The notes under the pieces were generated by a model. That model did no database searches, had not been told where the DNA came from, and saw nothing but the letters and a program-made list of their open reading frames with translations. A stretch of 64,000 nucleotides of DNA from NCBI GenBank assembly GCA_014843695.1, contig CM026387.1, forward strand, positions 63,590,918 to 63,654,917, read 5' to 3'. Positions 10,866 through 20,500 of the stretch are shown one piece after another. This DNA is from Archivesica marissinica (lineage: Eukaryota > Mollusca > Bivalvia > Venerida > Vesicomyidae). How positions within the stretch are numbered: the first letter of the stretch is position 1; every line of letters begins with the position of its first letter. A program made the position numbers and the translations under genes.

Positions 10866-11055
10866 ACTTGTTTTAGTATTGTGGATGACTTCATTATATA
10901 AATCACAGAATAGCAGGATTGACGGACCCGTAACGCTTTTCATTGGTTAACCGGAACACACCTTCATTGCGTATTCTTCAATCATTGGCTCTTCTACATC
11001 AAGTAGTTACAGCCAGTGGTATATATTAAATGGTGGTCACAAATCTTGGTCTCAC

Positions 11056-11345
11056 AGACGGATCTGTAGTCCAGTGGTAACACGCTGGACTGGTAATCTA
11101 GGGATCGCAGGTTCAATCCCCCGTCTGATCCTAATAAAATTATCAGTCTTTCAGATGGGACTTCAAACCGAGGTATTGTGTCGGTGCTTTACACCGTGCA
11201 CATAAAAGAACCAGAGGAGACTCTGGAATGGGTCTCTGTCTGTATCATTGCACTATCCTCCAAAATCTAAAATGACAAATCTCTTCAGGAGGCGTCGCTC
11301 ATATTGGTAACCGGTAGCGACGATAAATAAACGTAAAACACACTC
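11056..11345 (+). mobile_element. SINE-A (tRNA-derived), full length
   Basis: Head CTGTAGTCCAGTGGTAACAC (A box) and GCAGGTTCAATCCCCCG (B box). Central block GTCGGTGCTTTACACCGTGC and AAAAGAACCAGAGGAGACTC. The 3' end has GGAGGCGTCGCTC and GGTAGCGACGATAAATAAAC. Seven copies are seen in this window. The central block may belong to a known conserved SINE domain, but I cannot name it with certainty. Confidence 0.88.
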
Positions 11346-11558
11346 TTAAATTCAAAGCGCTGATATGTTACATAAAGCTGTAAGTTACAGTAAAACCCGT
11401 CTGTCCCTTTCTGTCTGTCACCGGTAAACCTAGACAGTGTCCATTTATATTTAACGGTGCACTGCATGGTATTTCCATCTGCCACATATATACAAGACAA
11501 CATATCAATATTGCAAACAGAATTATACCCCTGACATAGTCAGGTATGAATCACTTAC

Positions 11559-11694
11559 ATGGAATACACATCAGACTTTATGCCGTCATATTGAATGTAA
11601 TCAATCATCTCTGGGGGTTTGTATCCAGTAGTCCCGCAATTTGTTGTCAAAAAGGCTGTAATTCCAGGGATAAATGTTGTGGATGATCCGAAAT
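11559..11694 (-). CDS. Kinase-like gene, exon 3 (DFG to PPE)
   Basis: 136 nt, acceptor TATTTTCTTCAG and donor TCCAT|GTAAGTG. The first AT completes a GAT codon begun by G in the previous exon, so the DFG motif spans the splice. The peptide begins DFGSSTTFIPGIT, passes the activation loop, then CGTTGYKPPEM, equivalent to the CGTPxYxAPE segment but with PPE instead of APE, and ends DYIQYDGIKSDVYSM. The magnesium-binding DFG aspartate and the conserved PPE glutamate and helix F aspartate are kept. Confidence 0.9.
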
Positions 11695-11784
11695 CTGAAG
11701 AAAATATATAGAACGTTATGACAGGCGAACATGGTTGGTGTAACTGACAACACACATTGAATGATGATAGATATATAGACATCC

Positions 11785-12270
11785 ACACACACCTTAAACA
11801 TTGTATACCCTAATAAATGCACATTAAACATTGTATATCCCAATAAATGCACATTGAACATTGCATTCCCTAATAAATGCACCTTAAACATTTGATATCC
11901 TAATAAATGCACATTAAACATTGCATACCCTAATAAATGCACCTTAAACATTGCATTCCCTAATAAAGGCACCTTAAACATTTGATGTCCTAATAAATGC
12001 ACCTTAAACATTGTATACCCCCAATAAATGCACCTTAAACATTGCATACCCTAATAAATGCACCTTAAACATTGTGTATCCTAATAAATGCACCTTAAAC
12101 ATTGTATACCCTAATAAATGCACCTTAAACATTGTATACCCTAATAAATGCACCTTAAACATTACATACCCTAATAAATACACCTTAAACATTGCATACA
12201 CTGATAAATGCACATTGAACATTGTATATCCTAATAAATGCACACTAAACATTGCATACCCTAATATTTA
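11785..12270. repeat. 30-bp minisatellite
   Basis: About 16 units of ACCCTAATAAATGCACC plus TTAAACATTG with TGCATA or TGTATA variants. As 30 is a multiple of three, it yields repeated-peptide ORFs on both strands that I treat as artefacts. It lies in the intron just upstream of the DFG exon. Confidence 0.94.
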
Positions 12271-12394
12271 TACTTATAACCTTAAGATACTTTCAACATT
12301 GTCAGTTTCTTAGTAGAACCGCCCTAGGGCTTCACGTTATCGTATTCTAAACACAACAGACCGTAGGGAAATTTAACATTAGCAAGTAAATAGT

Positions 12395-12850
12395 GGTTTA
12401 TATTTGTTTATCACAAACCTTGCTTGTATTCAGTGTAATACAGTCATCTCATAATTCTTATATAACCACACGTTTTTATTTGTTGAAAATCAACTGCTTA
12501 ATCAAGTAAATGCTAAATATGAACTAGAGGATACAGTGTTTAAAATATTGTGTCTATTAGTTGCGTAAAGTTGTTTGATTATCAGCAACTATTTACTACG
12601 GCGTACGGGTGCACCTTAATGCAATAAGGCTCCAAAATATACTGGCAAACAGAAACGTATGTTTCTTCAAATTTATAGTTGTTGTTACTATGGTAATGTT
12701 ATCAAAAGGATCTTACACTCGTGATACGATATTTTATGAAACTCGTTTTGGAAATTTGCTATTAAGCTTGCCAAAAGGCTCGCATCATAGCAACATTCCA
12801 AAACTAGTTTCATAAAACATGGTATGAAATCACCACGAGTGTAAGATGCT
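12395..12850. mobile_element. Dispersed repeat E, copy 2, with intact inverted arms
   Basis: Aligns with 6925-7395. Its distal part is a foldback: the arm 12708-12753 (GGATCTTACACTCGTG, TTTTATGAAACTCGTTTTGG) is the reverse complement of 12796-12847 (CCAAAACTAGTTTCATAAAA, CACGAGTGTAAGAT), with a loop of about 42 bases. This is the structure of a MITE or the end of a DNA transposon. No transposase is visible. Confidence 0.75.
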
Positions 12851-13803
12851 ATATATATATATACAATGTACATCACCACGAGTGTAAGACCCTATATATA
12901 TATATATACAATGTACATCACCACGAGTGTAAGATCCTATATATATATATACAATGTACATCACCACGAGTGTAAGATCCTATATATATATATACAATGT
13001 ACATCACCACGAGTGTAAGATCCTATATATATATATACAATGTACATCACAACGAGTGTAAGATCCTATATATATATATACAATGTACATCACCACGAGT
13101 GTAAGATCCTATATATATATATACAATGTACATCACCACGAGTGTAAGATCCTATATATATATATACAATGTACATCACCACGAGTGTAAGATCCTATAT
13201 ATATATATACAATGTACATCACCACGAGTGTAAGATCCTATATATATATATACAATGTACATCACCACGAGTGTAAGATCCTATATATATATATACAATG
13301 TACATCACCACGAGTGTAAGATCCTATATAATATATACAATGTACATCCCAGAGTGTAAGATCCTATATATATATATACAATGTACATCACCACGGTGTA
13401 AGATCCTATATATATATATACAATGTACATCACCACGAGTGTAAGATCCTATATATATATATACAATGTACATCACCACGAGTGTAAGATCCTATATATA
13501 TATATACAATGTACATCACCACGAGTGTAAGATCCTATATATATATATACAATGTACATCACCACGAGTGTAAGATCCTATATATATATATACAATGTAC
13601 ATCACCACGAGTGTAAGATCCTATATATATATATACAATGTACATCACCACGAGTGTAAGATCCTATATATATATATACAATGTACATCACCACGAGTGT
13701 AAGATCCTATATATATATATACAATGTACATCACCACGAGTGTAAGATCCTATATATATATATACAATGTACATCACCACGAGTGTAAGATCCTATATAT
13801 ATA
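12830..13803. repeat. 43-bp satellite derived from the adjacent TIR
   Basis: About 22 nearly identical units, each CATCACCACGAGTGTAAGAT then CC(TA)n then CAATGTA. The ATCACCACGAGTGTAAGAT part is identical to the outer end of the right inverted arm of the neighbouring element, so the array grew from the element's terminus and its TA-rich flank. Confidence 0.93.
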
Positions 13804-14216
13804 AGGATGTTAATATTAACGTATCCTTTGTATCTGTTACATATTCAACTAGCCACTGTCTTAGAACTTTTATAGACATGTTAATGGGCGACTGTTTTGT
13901 AATTCTTGTTGTGCCGTTTGATGCATTTCACTCTAGAATGTGATTATATTAAGCACATACAAATACCTGTAAACAATGCGTTTTGAGAACTTCTATCTAC
14001 TTATAAAATAAGTCTTAGTAAATCATGCGAAAATCATCTAAAACAGCTTCATAAATTGTAAGGTGTATACCCCCTCTTAACATCTAGTTATAATAATTAC
14101 GATAGGCAAAACCATCACTTTTAGATGATGGGTATTTTAATCTTCTTAGAAAACTCGCCCAAATGCATTTATGCGGTGGCGACTTTAAATAAATTTACTA
14201 GTCAGACGGTGTTTAC
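13804..14216. other. Intronic non-coding sequence
   Basis: No exon, RNA gene or repeat family recognised between the satellite and the HRN exon. Confidence 0.5.
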
Positions 14217-14272
14217 CTGCGATCTTCATGTTCCCATCTCTGCCCACATGTATGTTGTCGCAACTTAAGTTC
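14217..14272 (-). CDS. Kinase-like gene, exon 2 (catalytic loop, HRN)
   Basis: A 56-nt micro-exon, acceptor TTCTGTTTCAG and donor GCAG|GTAAAC. Its first base G completes AGG (Arg) from the previous exon, and its last G begins the Asp of DFG. The peptide is NLSCDNIHVGRDGNMKIA, so the joined catalytic loop reads FVHRNLSCDN. Canonical Ser/Thr kinases have HRDLKxxN: here the catalytic aspartate is Asn and the following Lys is Ser, while the metal-binding Asn is kept. HER3 is a known example of an HRN pseudokinase. The exon and its phase fit are solid; the loss of activity is inferred. Confidence 0.88.
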
Positions 14273-14401
14273 CTGAAACAGAATTCAATATTGTTAGTGT
14301 GTTTCTCTTTGTACAAAATATTATATAAAGTATTGAACAATTTCGGGGATATTTCTATAATATTAAACATAATGTTTCATTACTATGTGGAGACTTAGTT
14401 G

Positions 14402-14722
14402 ATCAAGAATATTTGCAGATTAGTTATAATAGTGAAAAGGAAACCTGTTGGTTATTTCCCCTAGGCTGTCCGATTAGCGCAGTGGTTAGCGCGCTCGCTT
14501 CTCGCCAATGCAACCCAGGTTCGATTCTCGGAACGTGAAGTATGTGAGATGGTACGGTAGTCGCCAGATCGGACAGGTGGGTTTTCTGCGGGTACTCCGG
14601 TTTCATCCCACACGAATGACAACATTTACGCTTTCATCCGCGACAACGAGAGTGATTAATATGCTAAAACTTGCTTCGCAATCGTTGTAAAAATAATAAA
14701 GTTTAAATCAAGAATATTTGCA
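14402..14722 (+). mobile_element. SINE-B insertion with 16-bp target-site duplication and extra 5' sequence
   Basis: ATCAAGAATATTTGCA occurs at 14402-14417 and 14707-14722. The SINE starts at about 14463 (GGCTGTCCGATTAGCGCAG, B box GGTTCGATTCTCGG) and ends at 14706. Between the left duplication and the SINE lie about 45 bases (14418-14462) that are not part of other SINE-B copies. They may be 5' transduced or template-switched sequence. Confidence 0.85.
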
Positions 14723-15009
14723 AGCGTTTATATACAAATAGTATGGTAGAAATCACATTCCTATTAGGAAATGGCGATCATCTTCAATCATACTGATATT
14801 ACAAAGTGTACACATTCGTTCTAGTGGGGCCTGAATATCAACCTGCTTCTATTGTTAAAGGGAGAATACAAACTCTTGGTTGTATTAACATTGATCTGTC
14901 ATGTTAAATTCAGTGTAACATAAGTTTCTATATTATGAATGTGATCTTTTGAACATTTATAGCAGAATTTCATTTTTGGTCCTGATTTTGATGCAGGATA
15001 TCAGCTATA
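14723..15009. other. Intronic non-coding sequence
   Basis: No supported feature; AT-rich. Confidence 0.5.
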
Positions 15010-15205
15010 ATAATGGCAATGATTAACCCTCTAAAAGGTTTTGGTTGGCTTGCACAAGGTCGGTGATTCTACTCAGATACCCGTCTGTGCATGATATACT
15101 GCTAGGAGGGCCACCCAGTGTCTTCGTCCACCAATACTAGCTGGAGAGCCGCCATGTCACCTAAGCTTATGGTGCGACTTTAAACACCCAAAACAAACAA
15201 ACGAA
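15010..15205 (+). repeat. Dispersed family D, longest copy
   Basis: Contains GTTGGCTTGCACAAGGTCGG, ATACTGCTAGGAGGGCCACC, AGCTGGAGAGCCGCCATG and GTGCGACTTTAAACACCC, then an A-rich AAACAAAC tail. The end matches the shorter pieces at 6085 and, less closely, 8570 and 9745. This is probably a SINE or the 3' part of a LINE; no B box is clear. Confidence 0.55.
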
Positions 15206-15237
15206 ACTAATCTAATAGATCTATTTATAAATGAATT

Positions 15238-15482
15238 GCCTGTATGTATGTATGTGTGTGTGTGTGTGTGTGTGTGTGGTGTGGTGCGTGCGTGGTGCGT
15301 GCGTGGTGTGGTGCGTGCGTGCGTGGTGTGGTGTGTGTGTGTGGTGCGTGCGTGGTGTGGTGTGTGTGGTGGTGTGTGGGTGGTGTGGTGTGGTGTGTGT
15401 GTGGTGTGTGGGTGTGGTGTTGTGTTGGTGTGGTGGTGGTGGTGTGTGTGGTGTGGTGGTGTGTGTTTGTGTTTGTGTTTTG

Positions 15483-15518
<36 letters not shown>

Positions 15519-15520
15519 TT
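15238..15520. repeat. GT-rich compound microsatellite
   Basis: (GT)n followed by irregular GTGGTGTG and GCGTGCGTGGT blocks and ending in (GCGT)8. Strong purine-pyrimidine alternation makes Z-DNA formation plausible. The Cys/Val-rich ORFs across it are artefacts. Confidence 0.95.
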
Positions 15521-15700
15521 TACGTTTATTTATCGTCGCTACCGGTTGCCCATATGAGCAACGCCTCCTGAAGAGATTAGTCATTTTAGATATTGGAGGA
15601 TAGTGCAATGATACAGACAGAGACCCATTCCAGAGTTTCCTCTGGTTCTTTTACGTGCACGGTGTACAGCACCGACACGAGACCTCGGTTTAACGTCCCA
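15518..15700 (-). mobile_element. SINE-A, 5'-truncated
   Basis: The minus-strand copy keeps the 3' hairpin region (TCGTCGCTACCGGTTGCCC and GCAACGCCTCCTGAAG in plus reading) and the central block, and stops before the tRNA head. It abuts the GT microsatellite at its 3' end. Confidence 0.82.
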
Positions 15701-16144
15701 TCAATGATGAATTGTCATTAAACAATAACCTCTTTATATATTATATATTATTATACTTCAATCAAAACTTCTAAAGATTTCCACATGAAATTAATGCAAT
15801 TATCACCAAGAAACATGTATACGACAAAATAGCCAGCATACCATGGCTCTTGTGTTGAACAATTTATGTCATTTTGCTCAATGGGAACTTTTGGTTGAAG
15901 CTGCATAGCATTGCACGAAGCCAAACAAATGGAGCTATTTCCTGTATAAATTACATTGAATGAGAAACATCTCTAATATTCTATTACCTCCCTTGGCAGA
16001 TAAAGTCTGATTTATTCCAAAATGTGAATAGGTCCGTTTAGTTAGACTCCTTTGTTTTTACTGTTGTTCTCTAACCATATGTTGCGGCATGATAAATGTG
16101 ATTGTATCAAAATCGTGTTAATTAAGTGATACCATTGTTTTACA
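15701..16144. other. Intronic non-coding sequence
   Basis: No supported feature. Confidence 0.5.
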
Positions 16145-16353
16145 AATGAGAGACATCGGTCAGTTACCATTGCATATACTGTAGGAGATCTGTCGAGATA
16201 TAGTAATTTAATACCCATAAGAAGCGATAGTGGAATACAATTGCTAGCATGTTGTGCAAAGGAAACAACGATAAAAACAGAGGAAAATACTAAATAGGAC
16301 CTATCTACTTTCAGGGAGTATTCAGGGGCAGTAACTGACCTATGTCTCTCATT
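16145..16353. mobile_element. Possible MITE with 23-bp inverted termini
   Basis: AATGAGAGACATCGGTCAG-TTAC at 16145-16167 is matched in reverse complement at 16331-16353 with one mismatch. The arms bound about 163 bases without coding potential. No clear target-site duplication was found, so the true ends may lie a few bases further out. Confidence 0.55.
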
Positions 16354-16617
16354 GAATTACCATGAATTGGAAAGGCTATACGCGCATGCACAAAGTATTA
16401 GTTATTCCTGTGTATTATGGCAAACCGTTCACGCAAAAATATCCAAAGTACATGCACAGTGGCAGCAACTTTCATGAAACAGAATTGTATGCACAAAATG
16501 GTACAGCAATGAGTGACGTATTATATTGTAGGTGTACATAGAATGATGTCACATATGCACTAAACTGTATAAGTCGTATGTATTCAAAAACAACACAATT
16601 GTAAGTATAAGGATTAC

Positions 16618-16817
16618 CTATGTACGAATCCGTTGACATGTATGTGTTTCATTCCCTCAGCAATCATTCTGAACAGCGGTATGGCCTTATGGTCCTTGAT
16701 CCCCTTGTGACCTTTCTTCACCCGGCGGTTTATCGCCTCACGTAAAGTTCCACGGCTGTGGTACTCCATCACAAGGTAGTCACGCTCTGACGTCTCGAAG
16801 TGGTCGAGCATGCCAAC
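16618..16817 (-). CDS. Kinase-like gene, exon 1 seen here (hinge to helix E)
   Basis: 200 nt, acceptor CTGATATTTCAG and donor CATAG|GTAATCC; phase 0 in, phase 2 out. It encodes VGMLDHFETSERDYLVMEYH (beta4-beta5 and hinge), SRGTLREAINRR (helix D), a basic stretch KKGHKGIKDHK, then LFRMIAEGMKHIHVNGFVHR (helix E into the catalytic loop). This is an unmistakable protein kinase fold. The gene is minus strand, and with the next six exons it makes 328 codons in frame. The glycine-rich loop, ATP-binding Lys and helix C Glu should be in an exon at higher coordinates, which I could not find; it may lie among the arrays or in the gap. Closest group by the NPWL end and GTTGYKPPE segment is CAMK/AMPK-like, but the family is uncertain. 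Confidence 0.9.
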
Positions 16818-17104
16818 CTGAAATATCAGAAGCCGGCACATATATAACAACGCTTTGGTTTATAATTCCCTTATTTTTAATTCACGACTCTGGATTACTA
16901 TTTCTATATACAGTCTACCTACGTTATATCAAAGTTGGTTTTGTCAAATTCTCCGGTTATCTCGAAGTCGAGTCAAAGTCCTGTTCCAGATACTATCATT
17001 TTACATATAACTGGCTCTGTTTATGTAAATAAGTTTGTTACATCAAATTTTATTTTGGTCCCTTCAGTATAAATACGCAATATTTCACACTCGTTATGTC
17101 AACA

Positions 17105-17396
17105 GAACGGATCTGTAGTCCAGTGGTAACACGCTGGACTGGTAATCCAGGGATCGCAGGTTTGATCCCCCCGGCTGACCCTAATAAAATTGACAGTTTT
17201 TCAGATGGGACGTTAAACCGAGGTCTCGTGTCGGTGCTTTACACCGTACACGTAAAAGAACCAGAGGAGACTCTGGAATTGGTCTCTCTCAGTATCATTG
17301 CACTCTCCTCCAAAATCTAAAATGACTAATCTCTCCAGGAGGCGTCGCTCATATGTGTAACCAGTAGCGACGATAAATAAACGTAAAACACACACA
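17105..17396 (+). mobile_element. SINE-A, full length
   Basis: Head GGATCTGTAGTCCAGTGGTA, B box CGCAGGTTTGATCCCC, central GTCGGTGCTTTACACCGTAC, 3' GGTAGCGACGATAAATAAAC. Immediately downstream (17402-17425) is TCTTACACTCCTGTAAGATC, a remnant of the TIR seen at 12.7 kb. Confidence 0.88.
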
Positions 17397-17463
17397 CAAA
17401 AAGGGTCTTACACTCCTGTAAGATCATATATACATGTATATGTTCAAGTATTAGTGTAGAATA

Positions 17464-18125
17464 GAGATAGCTAGCTAGCACGACTGTTCAGTAAAATTAC
17501 ATAGCCTGATTGTTCATAGAGATAGCTAGCTAGCACGACTGTTCAGTAAAATTACATAGCCTGATTGTTCATAGAGATAGCTAGCTAGCACGACTGTTCA
17601 GTACAATTACATAGCTTGATTGTTCATATAGATAGCTAGTTAGCACGACTATTCAATAACAATTACATAGCCTGATTGTTCATAGAGATAGCTAGCTAGC
17701 ATGACTGTTCAGTAAAATTACATAGCCTGATTGTTCATAGAGATAGCTAGCTAGTATGACTGTTCCGTAAAATTACATAGCCTGATTGTTCATAGAGATA
17801 GCTAGCTAGCACGGCTGTTCAGTAAAATTACATAGACTTATTGTTCATAGAGATAGCTAGCTAGCACGACTGTTCCGTAAAATTACATAGCCTGATTGTT
17901 CATATAGATAGCTAGCTAGCACGACTGTTCAGCAAAATTACATAGCCTGATTGTTCATATAGATAGCTAGCTAGCACGACTGTTCAGCAAAATTACATAG
18001 CCTGATTGTTCATATAGATAGCTAGCTAGCACGACTGTTCAGCAACATTACATAGCCTGATTGTTCATATAGATAGCTAGCTAGCACGACTATTCAGTAT
18101 AATTATATATACTGATTGTTCATAG
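17464..18125. repeat. 55-bp tandem array
   Basis: Twelve units of ATAGAGATAGCTAGCTAG, CACGACTGTTCAGTAAAATT and ACATAGCCTGATTGTTC. Each unit contains the palindrome GCTAGCTAGC or a one-base variant. Confidence 0.94.
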
Positions 18126-18126
18126 A

Positions 18127-18357
18127 GATAGTGTGCAAAACCCCAATTTGCACGAAATGTTTATTATTGTTATATATAAATAGTAATGTATTATATAAAT
18201 ACATTAAACTGTTTCTATATATGGCCAAATGTTTACCATGTGATAGTGTGCAAAACCCCAATTTGCACGAAATGTTTATTATTGTTATATATAAATAGTA
18301 ATGTATTATATAAATACATTAAACTGTTTCTATATATGGCCAAATGTTTACCATGTA
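18127..18357. repeat. Two-copy 115-bp tandem duplication
   Basis: GATAGTGTGCAAAACCCC starts at 18127 and again at 18242. The two copies are practically identical through ATGGCCAAATGTTTACCATG. The first begins directly on the end of the 55-bp array (CATAGAGATAG), so its junction sequence was copied with it. Confidence 0.93.
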
Positions 18358-18448
18358 ATATATATATATTTGTATTATGCATAATCGTCTGCTATTATTT
18401 TCGCGCCTAAAATTATCAATCTCGCTTCGCGCGGGAAATGACTTAAGA

Positions 18449-19295
18449 TGTTAGGCCTAATCTCAGTTTATCAAGGCCGTGGTTGCAGGTGTCCAGTTAT
18501 GTAATACAAAGGCACCGAACTGGTTTGATGGTGTAATATTAGATAACAAGGCCGTGGTTGCAGGTGTCCAGTTATGTAATACAAAGGCACCGAACTGGTT
18601 TGATGGTGTAATATTAGATAACATAACAGATGTTTAGGAATAACAGATGTTTTAGGAATTGTTATATCATATATACACTGATTCAATCATGTATATAAGA
18701 AATGGATTTTATTAACATAGATCAGACACACTAGAGCCTAACTCCAGGAGCGAGAAAGGTCGTGATCTCAATCTAGTATATAGAACATATAAACTGTATT
18801 TATGAAACTTAGATATATTATGGACATTATAAGAAATATAACTTATAAAGATTTGTCGAATAATTAAATTGTTCAGCCATAGAAGAAACAGAGAGTTTCG
18901 GCGAACCATACCAGGTGATTAAAAGTTAATCTAATCAGAAACAGTGATTAGATTATAGTGATATTGAGTAATGACGGATTAGAAAGATTGGATGTTAAAT
19001 ATACTGTGTAAGCGCATAGTCGGCTCACACAAATGGATTGTTAAATAAGCTTTTAATGATACGATGTATATATATATAGATCACTGATTATATATATATA
19101 TGGATATTTCTGATGCCAATTTAAACAAGATATTATATAGAAGAAATGTAATACTGTGTTGAGTTATCAGTAATACATATAATAACGAAGAAACCCCCTA
19201 GACAACTCCAGCGAGTCTACAATAGGATAGACCCTGGTAAGAGCCGTAGCAACCGAGACATATTATTACGAGAAGAAAAAGGAGAGTTTGCGACA
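18449..19295 (+). mobile_element. Putative 5' LTR of a Ty3/gypsy-like retroelement
   Basis: Proposed because it begins TGTTAGG, ends GCGACA and lies directly before a primer-binding-site-like sequence and a gag gene. It contains a 75-bp direct duplication (from 18475 and 18550; AAGGCCGTGGTTGCAGGTGT and GCACCGAACTGGTTTGATGG). The partner LTR is not visible because of the gap. The left boundary is a guess from the TG start. Confidence 0.4.
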
Positions 19296-19297
19296 AT

Positions 19298-19317
19298 TGG
19301 GGACGCTCGTCCGGGAT
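19298..19317 (+). other. Primer-binding-site-like sequence, tRNA-Pro type
   Basis: TGGGGACGCTCGTCCGGGAT resembles the reverse complement of a tRNA-Pro 3' end (TGGGGGCTCGTCCGGGAT is the gammaretroviral form) with a two-base difference in length. It sits 2 bases after the proposed LTR end, the expected place for minus-strand priming. Confidence 0.6.
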
Positions 19318-19745
19318 TGGAAATAAAGAAGAGGTGACATATCGTGACATATTGTGAAGGACACTAGAATTTATATATGGAATATTGTGAAGGACACTAG
19401 GATTTATACATGAAGAATACAAGGGACTATTAATTAACGTGGGAAAACAGAAGTGCATGCGAGACAGTGTTAGAATTTGGAAATAAGTGAAAGACGTCGA
19501 CGAATTATTAAATTAATGAAATGGATTAAATTATTGGAAATGTGCAAACTTTGAATATGTGATAAATTATATATTGGATTAACGGACGAGACAGACTTCG
19601 GTAAGTACCAGTATTCTTTTCATAGAGGCTTAATATTATCATTAAAATTATATTAGTGATTTACTTCCTTTTATTGAACTCAATTCTATAATACATTCGG
19701 AGATACATTCTGGGGATTAAAAATTTTGGGAAATAAAAAAATAAA

Positions 19746-20500
19746 ATGGCTACAACTAGGAGTGCTAATAAGGAAACTGAGGGGCCGGTTCACCCCGACT
19801 TGCAGACAACAGGTGATGAGATATGGGACAAATTAATGAGACTTCCCTTATTTAATCAGGCAAATCTGGAACGTCAGGGTGAGATTTATGAGAAAGAAAG
19901 GGAAGAAGTAAAACAAAGAGAAGAAAGAGAGAGAGAAAGAGAGAGGGAAAGAGAAGAAAGAGAGAGAGAAAGAGAGAGGGAAAGAGAGAGGGAAGAAGTA
20001 AAACAAAGAGGGGAAAGAGAAGAGAAAGAAAGGGACAGGGAGGAAAGAATGCAAAGGGAGAAAATGCAGATGGAGATTCGCCTGAGAGAAATCCAGAGAG
20101 ATCAGGAATCTCAGCAAAATAACCCCCTCCATACAGATAATAGGCCCTCTAAGACAAACATTTCTGTTCCTATTTGGACCCAGACTATGAGGCCAGATAA
20201 ATTCTTCGCAAAATGTGAGAGACTGTTCGAAGCTAGCCAGGTCGCCAAACAAACATGGGTGGGCCATATTATAGACAAGTTGTCCGACAAGGCCAGAAAT
20301 ATATATGCCACTCTTCCTGTCCAAGACGCTAATAATTACCATACCCTCAAGGCCGCCATCTTGGATGAATATAGACTCTCACCCACTGTATATAGAAAGA
20401 ATTTCTTCTCTTGGGTAAAGAAACCTCAGCAGACATATTCCGAATTCATTAAGGAATTAAGGGAGCAAATGACTCTATGGACGGAGAACAATGATCCGAG
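19746..20500 (+). CDS. Retroelement gag, cut by the assembly gap
   Basis: Opens with ATG in the context ATAAAATGG about 430 bases after the primer site. The first 251 codons are visible. Residues about 45-125 are a very charged Glu/Arg coiled coil (long ER/RE runs encoded by GAGA repeats). Residues about 145-250 resemble a retrotransposon capsid: RPDKFFAKCERLFEAS, then WVGHIIDKLSDKARN, YHTLKAAILDEYRLSP and YSEFIKELREQM. Gag packages the element's RNA into particles. The nucleocapsid and pol lie in or beyond the N run; after the gap only satellite is seen, so the rest is missing here or misassembled. Described only; nothing is reconstructed. Confidence 0.85.

Noticed and set aside
11056..11130. 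Functional tRNA genes at the SINE heads
   Set aside because: A and B boxes are present but acceptor stems do not pair, and each is followed by the same SINE body.
12004..12313. Repeated-peptide ORFs in the 30-bp array
   Set aside because: Present on both strands because 30 is a multiple of three; no gene context.
15231..15608. Cys/Val- and His/Thr-rich ORFs over the GT tract
   Set aside because: Pure consequence of GT/GCGT simple repeats in several frames.
16820..17104. Missing N-lobe exon of the kinase directly upstream
   Set aside because: The frames contain stops and show no glycine loop or VAIK-like motif; a GT near 16920 does not follow a coding-like segment.
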